This document shows positions 18,205 to 21,972 of a stretch of 21,972 nt of DNA, piece after piece (positions within the stretch are counted from its first letter, which is position 1; each line of letters opens with the position of its first letter). The stretch covers positions 1 through 21,972 of the forward strand of contig JAEYUO010000125.1 in assembly GCA_023432465.1 (NCBI GenBank), in the 5' to 3' direction. The DNA comes from Planctomycetota bacterium (GTDB taxonomy: Bacteria; Planctomycetota; Phycisphaerae; Phycisphaerales; UBA1924). Position numbers and translations under genes: made by a program. The notes beneath the pieces are model-generated. The model ran no database searches. It had not been told where the DNA came from and saw only the letters and a program-made list of their open reading frames with translations.

Positions 18205-18474
18205 TTATGAGTCGGTCGGTTCGTCATGCCGCGGCGCGGGCTTCCGCGCCGGTCGATCGATGAACGTCCGCGTCTGGGCGTGAAGCCGCCGCGCCCGGAT
18301 GTACCAGATCGCAATCCCGATCCCAGTCAAAAAGACCGCGACCATCGACCAGAAGAACCAGTCGATCCCGCTGTCGAATAGGTGCATGCGCGTCGCCCCG
18401 GCGATGAGCGAGCCCCCGCCCATCATCAGGCCCATCAACACCTTCGGATCGCGCTGCTTCTTCTTCGGCTGCAC
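18205..18474 (-). CDS. Small membrane protein, function unknown
   Basis: Protein of 89 aa from a GTG at 18474. Two hydrophobic stretches are visible: a glycine-rich one near residues 13-28 and a clear membrane helix at about 38-60 (WFFWSMVAVFLTGIGIAIWY). A basic and then acidic hydrophilic tail follows. It is on the same strand between the LysR gene (42 bp upstream) and acnA (92 bp downstream). I do not recognise a family. Overlapping reading frames on both strands are less convincing because they lack a hydrophobic core or a plausible start. Confidence 0.55.
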   Translation of the reverse strand: MQPKKKQRDPKVLMGLMMGGGSLIAGATRMHLFDSGIDWFFWSMVAVFLTGIGIAIWYIRARRLHAQTRTFIDRPARKPAPRHDEPTDS

Positions 18475-18516
18475 ATCTCACTGTATCGGCCGGCCGATCG
18501 ACCCGCTTGGCGACAA

Positions 18517-19446
18517 TCACCGCTGGCGCGAACGCCCCAGACTCAGCAGCTCCCGCTCAAACTCCGCCACCGCCGGGCTCGGCATGCGCCCGCGAGGCCG
18601 AACAATCGCCAATGACCGCGACAGCTTCCCGTCGCGGCAGGCCAGCCCCTCCCCATCCTTGAGCGCGAACCGCGAAACAAAGCCGACGCCGATCCCCGCC
18701 GCGACCATCTGCTTGATCGATTCGATCGAGCGCAGCTCCATCACGACGTTCAGCGACACGCCCGCCGCCGCGGCGGCACGATCGAGCAGTTCGCGAACAG
18801 CCGTCCCGGCCTCAAACGCGACGATCGGCTCAGCCGCGATCTCCGCCCACGTGAACAAACCGGCCGTCGCGACCCGCCCGCCTTCGGATTTCGTGCTCGC
18901 TCTCGCGCCCGCCTTCGCGCCACGCTTCAGCCCGATCAACCTTAGCTCATCCTCCACCAGCGGCACCCGCACAAGCTCATCCGTCTCCGGACCCTTCAAC
19001 GGCAGCGTCACGATCCCCAGATCGAGCTCCCCGCTCGACACCGCCGCGGCGACCGCGCTGCTCCCCGCCTCGCGAACGTAGAAGCGAAGGCCCGGGTGCG
19101 CCTTGCGAACCGCTGAGACAACCCGCGGCAGAAGATAACTGGTTGCGGTTGCGCCGCCGCCGATGCGGATGGAGCCGCGCTCCAGGCCCATGACCTCCCG
19201 CACCGCCGTCACCGCCGCGTCGGCCCGCCGGACCGCATCCTCCGCATGCACAAGGAACACGCGCCCGGCTTCGGTCAGGTCAATCCCGCGGCCGGTCCGC
19301 TCCAGCAGCTCGGTGCCGACCTCCATCTCAAGCTTCCGCACCATCGCCGAGAGCGCCGGCTGGGTGATGCCGAGCTGCCGCGCAGCGCGGGTCATGTGGC
19401 GAGCCCGGGCGATCGCGATGAACTGGCGGAGGGTGGTGAGTTCCAC
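18517..19446 (-). CDS. LysR-family transcriptional regulator
   Basis: DNA-binding regulator of 309 aa. The N-terminal winged helix-turn-helix is typical: residues 1-60 with MTRAARQLGITQPALSAMV as the helix-turn-helix and GTELLERTGRGIDLTEAG as the wing. A linker helix follows, then an effector-binding domain from about residue 91 to the end, beginning SIRIGGGATATSYLLP. Such proteins bind as tetramers and respond to a small molecule. The start is GTG at 19446 without a clear ribosome site, only 12 bp after the hicB stop codon, so the gene may be cotranscribed with hicAB. Its target cannot be read from sequence; acnA and the small membrane gene downstream are candidates by position. Confidence 0.9.
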   Translation of the reverse strand: MELTTLRQFIAIARARHMTRAARQLGITQPALSAMVRKLEMEVGTELLERTGRGIDLTEAGRVFLVHAEDAVRRADAAVTAVREVMGLERGSIRIGGGATATSYLLPRVVSAVRKAHPGLRFYVREAGSSAVAAAVSSGELDLGIVTLPLKGPETDELVRVPLVEDELRLIGLKRGAKAGARASTKSEGGRVATAGLFTWAEIAAEPIVAFEAGTAVRELLDRAAAAAGVSLNVVMELRSIESIKQMVAAGIGVGFVSRFALKDGEGLACRDGKLSRSLAIVRPRGRMPSPAVAEFERELLSLGRSRQR

Positions 19447-19458
19447 TGAATCAGGATA

Positions 19459-19701
19459 TCAGGCGGCACGTTGACTTCGCGGTCGTGGCTGTACCGCGGC
19501 ACGAACGTACGTGGCCCGCGCCGACGGCTTGGGAACCTGCAGCCCGTCTTCCCGCATCCCCGCGATGTGCATCGAAATCGCTTCCTTGATGAGCTTTTCG
19601 ACTCGCTTGGCCGTTGAACCGGAGGCGACACAGCCAGGCAGGTCCGGAACATACGCGCTGTAGTTTCGGCCTGCTTTCTCGATCACGATCGCGTATCGCA
19701 T
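19459..19701 (-). CDS. hicB: HicB-type antitoxin
   Basis: Antitoxin of 80 aa that would bind and neutralise HicA. The core YSAYVPDLPGCVASGST (residues 14-30) is the partly degraded RNase-H-like HicB fold. The downstream helix (about residues 31-53) is in register with the family. The C-terminus is a short basic tail with no recognisable ribbon-helix-helix or helix-turn-helix domain, so autoregulation may need another protein. The ATG at 19701 is preferred to the GTG at 19704 because AAGGAG lies 5 nt before the ATG. The gene starts 13 bp after the hicA stop, which fits the usual toxin-first order. Confidence 0.88.
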   Translation of the reverse strand: MRYAIVIEKAGRNYSAYVPDLPGCVASGSTAKRVEKLIKEAISMHIAGMREDGLQVPKPSARATYVRAAVQPRPRSQRAA

Positions 19702-19706
19702 CACCG

Positions 19707-19712
19707 CTCCTT
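19707..19712 (-). promoter_or_regulatory. hicB: Shine-Dalgarno site for hicB
   Basis: AAGGAG on the minus strand, 5 nt before the ATG at 19701, in the short gap after hicA. hicA itself has no clear site, so the antitoxin is likely translated more efficiently than the toxin. Confidence 0.6.
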
Positions 19713-19714
19713 CC

Positions 19715-19885
19715 TCAGGCCCACTTGCTATTTAGAGTTCCTGGCGCGAGGTCATCCGATGGTTTACCCGCAACCGTCACCCCGCCGGGCTTTTCCGGAT
19801 GCTTGAACTGCCGGTGGCTTCCTCTAACGACAACGAGTCTCCAGCCCTCGTCGTGGAGCCGCTGAATGACCGCTCGGACCTTCAT
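19715..19885 (-). CDS. hicA: HicA-type mRNA interferase toxin
   Basis: Toxin of 56 aa in the double-stranded-RNA-binding-fold HicA family, which cleaves mRNA independently of, or on, ribosomes. The catalytic histidine is H24 in VRGSHRQFKHP, and the family tail VTVAGKPSDDLAPGTLNS is intact. The protein then ends at KWA, several residues earlier than the usual LNSILKQAG ending. It is short but not frameshifted within the motif. The ATG at 19885 lies inside a 15-bp palindrome and has no Shine-Dalgarno sequence. A much longer frame continues upstream of the ATG but has no HicA similarity there. Confidence 0.88.
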   Translation of the reverse strand: MKVRAVIQRLHDEGWRLVVVRGSHRQFKHPEKPGGVTVAGKPSDDLAPGTLNSKWA

Positions 19886-19890
19886 ATGCT
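19862..19890 (+). promoter_or_regulatory. Weak candidate promoter for bamD-lptE
   Basis: CTGAAT (19862-19867), 17 bp, then TATGCT (19885-19890). The -10 agrees with TATAAT at 4 of 6 positions, and the -35 is poor at 3 of 6. It lies within hicA on the opposite strand and about 60 bp before the bamD start. The -10 overlaps the palindrome. Confidence 0.25.
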
Positions 19891-19898
19891 CAGCATAT
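19884..19898. repeat. 15-bp palindrome at the hicA start (candidate operator)
   Basis: ATATGCT and AGCATAT are perfect inverted repeats around one central C. The site covers the first bases of the hicA ATG and contains TATGCT on both strands, so a bound protein could block hicAB and the divergent bamD-lptE transcript at once. Confidence 0.5.
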
Positions 19899-19948
19899 CC
19901 GCAAGAATGCTGCGCGCGATGGCCGCAGATCCCGTGTATCCTCCCCCC

Positions 19949-21058
19949 ATGCCCAGACGGTTCCTGATCCCGCTCGGTTGTTCCTTCGCCATGCTCGCGT
20001 GCAGCGCGGCCGCGATGGCCCAGTCCAACGAGCTCCGACTCGACGATGCCGGTCAGTGGGAACAGACCGATGCCCCCGTCCCCGGCACTGTCGGCGCGCT
20101 CCTGGCCGATGCCCGACGTGCCCTCGCCGAGGACCGCCCCGGCGCAGCCCGCGTCATCCTCGAGCCCTGGATCAAGGCCAACGAGCGCACCGGCGATCCG
20201 CTCCTGCCCGAGGCGCTTCTCCTCCGCGGCGATGCCCTCACCGCTCTGGGAGATGAGTACAACGCGCTCTACGACTACGAGCGCATCATCAAGGAGTTCG
20301 CGGCCACCGCGAGCTTCACCACCGCCGTCGAGCGAGAGCTCAACATCGGTGTGAACTACGTCAACGGCGTCAACCGAAAGTTCTTCGGGCTCCGCATTCT
20401 CGATGCCGAGGACATCGGCGAGGAACTGCTCATCCGCGTGCAGGAGCGGATGCCCGGCAGCCGAATCGCCGAGCGCGCGGGCATCGAACTGGCGGACTAC
20501 TACTACCGCACCCGCCAGCTTGCCCTCGCGGCCGAGGCGTACGACCTCTTTGTACAGCTCTATCCACGAAGCCAATACACCGCCAAGGCGATGGAGCGGC
20601 GCATCTACGCCACCATCGCACGATACAAGGGTCCTCGATACGACGGCTCTCCTCTTCTTGATTCGCAGGTCCTGATCCGACGCTTCGCTTCGCTGTATCC
20701 AGCGCAGGCGCAGGCCGCGGGGCTTGACGATGCCCTCGTCGCGAGGCTCGACGACTCCGCCGCCGATGCGCTGCTGGAGTCCGCCCGGTGGTACCTCAAG
20801 AAGAATGATGAGGTGTCCGCTCGCTTCGTCCTCCGCCGCTTGCTGCGCGAGCGTCCCCGTTCCGCCGCCGCTCAGGACGCCTATGTGTTCATGGTGGAAC
20901 GCAAGTGGATCGAGCCCCCGCAGGATCCCCAGCCCGCGCCAGCCCAGTCCGGGCTCACGCCCACCGATGGTTCTCCCCATCGTGGCACCCCGCTCCGCAA
21001 GCCGGCCGCCGAGTCCGACGCCGCAACCGCTGCCGCCGGAACGGAGACCCAGCCATGA
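19949..21058 (+). CDS. bamD: BamD-like outer membrane assembly TPR protein
   Basis: Periplasmic tetratricopeptide-type protein of 369 aa. The start at 19949 is chosen because it begins a signal peptide with a cleavage site after AMA (residues 22-24); the upstream in-frame stretch overlaps hicA antisense. Helical repeat pairs run from about residue 45 to 300 (for example DARRALAEDRPGAARVIL and AAEAYDLFVQLYPRSQYTAKAM), in the YfiO/BamD arrangement. A Pro- and Ala-rich tail follows. BamD helps BamA insert beta-barrels, and canonical BamD is a lipoprotein. Here Cys18 is preceded by M-L-A, a poor lipobox, so the mature protein may be soluble. Its stop overlaps the lptE start as ATGA. A general TPR protein is the alternative reading. 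Confidence 0.8.
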   Translation: MPRRFLIPLGCSFAMLACSAAAMAQSNELRLDDAGQWEQTDAPVPGTVGALLADARRALAEDRPGAARVILEPWIKANERTGDPLLPEALLLRGDALTALGDEYNALYDYERIIKEFAATASFTTAVERELNIGVNYVNGVNRKFFGLRILDAEDIGEELLIRVQERMPGSRIAERAGIELADYYYRTRQLALAAEAYDLFVQLYPRSQYTAKAMERRIYATIARYKGPRYDGSPLLDSQVLIRRFASLYPAQAQAAGLDDALVARLDDSAADALLESARWYLKKNDEVSARFVLRRLLRERPRSAAAQDAYVFMVERKWIEPPQDPQPAPAQSGLTPTDGSPHRGTPLRKPAAESDAATAAAGTETQP

Positions 21059-21585
21059 TACGTGCCGCGACTCCGATCGTTCGCTCCGTCGCCTTGATCC
21101 TGTGTGCCGCGATCGCCGCCTGCTCCTCCGACCCTACTCAGGGTTACTCGTTCTCCTCATCGTTCTCGAGTGACATCCGCACCGTTCACGTCCCGATCTT
21201 CGACAACCCGACGTTCGCCCGCGGGCTGGAGATCGAACTCACCGACGCGATCATCAAGGAGATTCAGCGCACCACGCCGTGGACAGTGGCCGCTTCGGAT
21301 TCAGCGCAGACCCAGCTCACCGGCAAGATCAACGATGCCCAGCTCCGTCGGCTCTCCACTGGCCGCGGCTCCGGCCTCGCGCAGGAGCTGTCCTACACGA
21401 TCACGGTCGAGTTCGAGTGGAAGGATGCCCGCAACGGCAAAGTCCTCGTGGCAAGGAAGGATTTTCGGGCCTCCGACACCTTCGTTCCGACGCAAGGCCT
21501 CAACGAGCGGATCGAAACCGGCCAGCACGGGGCCATCCAGCGGCTCGCCCGGGACATCGTGGCCGAACTTCGGTCGAACTGGTAA
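21055..21585 (+). CDS. lptE: LptE-like LPS-assembly lipoprotein
   Basis: Lipoprotein of 176 aa expected in the outer membrane, where LptE plugs LptD for lipopolysaccharide insertion. The signal peptide ends in a good lipobox I20-A-A-C23. The mature part begins with the family pattern: a short aromatic/serine stretch, DIRTVHVPIFDNPTFARGLE, then LTDAIIKEIQRTTPW. It continues with a second strand region (YTITVEFEWKDARNGKVL) and a C-terminal helix (QRLARDIVAELRSNW). The ATG overlaps the upstream stop by 4 bp and has GGAGA about 9 nt upstream, so the two proteins are translationally coupled. Confidence 0.87.
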   Translation: MIRAATPIVRSVALILCAAIAACSSDPTQGYSFSSSFSSDIRTVHVPIFDNPTFARGLEIELTDAIIKEIQRTTPWTVAASDSAQTQLTGKINDAQLRRLSTGRGSGLAQELSYTITVEFEWKDARNGKVLVARKDFRASDTFVPTQGLNERIETGQHGAIQRLARDIVAELRSNW

Positions 21586-21624
21586 CCAGCGAAGCCTAGC
21601 GTTCAATCGCCGATACAACCGTCT

Positions 21625-21647
21625 GGCCGCCCACCGGGGGCGCAGCC
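21625..21647 (+). terminator. Possible hairpin after lptE
   Basis: CGCCC/GGGCG around a 5-nt loop, extended by GGC/GCC across a 2-nt bulge, 40 nt after the lptE stop. There is no T-tract, so it is a weak candidate. Confidence 0.25.
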
Positions 21648-21738
21648 GGGTGTGACTTGACTCGAATCGGCATCCGATCCCCGTCCAGTCGGCGAACGTA
21701 TGAGTGCCGAGGGCCGCGGCGAAACCGGCCTCTCCGGG

Positions 21739-21744
21739 GGAGGG
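21739..21744 (+). promoter_or_regulatory. Shine-Dalgarno site for the terminal partial gene
   Basis: GGAGGG, 8 nt before the ATG at 21753. A second ATG at 21745 opens only a two-codon frame (ATG TCC TGA) between the site and the gene. Confidence 0.5.
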
Positions 21745-21752
21745 ATGTCCTG

Positions 21753-21972
21753 ATGAAAGCTTGCGTGAACTTGGACCAAAAATCCTCAAAAAACACCGAT
21801 TTGTCTCGGATCATCGCTTCCGAGAAGGACCGTCCGACACCCCCACGGCGTGTCCGGGATGACGGCGACAGCAATCGAACGCCCCCCGGTAACGGTGGTG
21901 AAGGTGGTCGCGGCGGGAATGGGGGGGGCGGGGGCCCCGGTGGCGGGGGCCGGGGGGGGGGGGGGGGCCCGG
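21753..21972 (+). CDS. Partial gene, basic Pro/Gly-rich N-terminus, runs off the window
   Basis: An open frame of 73 codons with no stop before the window end. It begins MKACVNLDQKSSKN, continues with a hydrophilic part containing KDRPTPPRRVRDDGDSN, and becomes almost pure glycine. This looks like the disordered N-terminal tail of a larger protein. Basic tails of this sort precede the first membrane helix of some planctomycete FtsH proteases, but nothing after the tail is available to test that. A good ribosome site supports the start. The last 50 or so bases are doubtful because of G runs, so the frame there is not secure. Confidence 0.5.
   Translation, partial: MKACVNLDQKSSKNTDLSRIIASEKDRPTPPRRVRDDGDSNRTPPGNGGEGGRGGNGGGGGPGGGGRGGGGGP
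21920..21972. other. G-rich low-complexity contig end, unreliable
   Basis: Runs of 8 to more than 15 G with occasional C and T. Part may be true glycine codons, but the final G block mirrors the poly-C at the other end and probably reflects poly-G base calling or failed assembly. Confidence 0.65.

Noticed and set aside
18224..18520. Alternative 98-codon frame overlapping the small membrane protein
   Set aside because: It is Arg/Ala/Asp-rich without hydrophobic core or motif; the 18205-18474 frame is the more protein-like.
19886..20980. N-terminal extension of the hicA frame
   Set aside because: The frame continues upstream for over 360 codons antisense to bamD, but HicA proteins begin at the MKVRAVIQ methionine and the upstream part has no similarity to them.

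Overview
This window looks like one complete short contig from a GC-rich bacterium of the Planctomycetota, most likely class Phycisphaerae. The evidence for that placement is a secreted protein ending in a dockerin-like pair of repeats with a terminal Gly-Cys, a small membrane protein with the planctomycete-style CxxCGYxL zinc ribbon, and LptE/BamD-type outer-membrane genes. It is an inference, since no 16S gene is present. Both ends are unreliable: the left end is 94 consecutive C and the right end dissolves into G-rich sequence, which looks like poly-G read artefact, with real sequence between. No rRNA, tRNA, CRISPR array or insertion sequence was seen.

Layout from left to right. 102-150 is a long imperfect hairpin downstream of an ABC exporter pair (NatA/NatB type, minus strand, 199-2639, GTGA overlap). 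2640-2852 is a divergent spacer filled with 7-bp tandem repeats in both orientations. Then come prfA (release factor 1), a small zinc-ribbon membrane protein, and, after a leader that can fold into hairpins, a secreted HAF-repeat/dockerin protein with a strong terminator. A minus-strand operon follows: TIM-barrel protein, cmk and plsC. Next is the large smc gene on the plus strand, convergent with a minus-strand block of pyrD (class 1B) and a secreted serine hydrolase. acnA ends in a clear intrinsic terminator. Upstream of it lie a small membrane protein, a LysR regulator and a hicAB toxin-antitoxin pair, all on the minus strand. A 15-bp palindrome covers the hicA start, between hicAB and the divergent plus-strand bamD-lptE operon. 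A reading frame with a basic, Gly-rich N-terminus runs off the right end.

Most genes are housekeeping: translation termination, nucleotide and phospholipid synthesis, chromosome segregation, the TCA cycle and outer-membrane assembly. The accessory content is the hicAB-lysR block, the dockerin protein with its leader, and the heptad repeats. No entirely new multi-gene system is evident. The best leads are non-coding: the heptad array, the 102-150 hairpin, the leader at 4624-4724 and the hicA palindrome.
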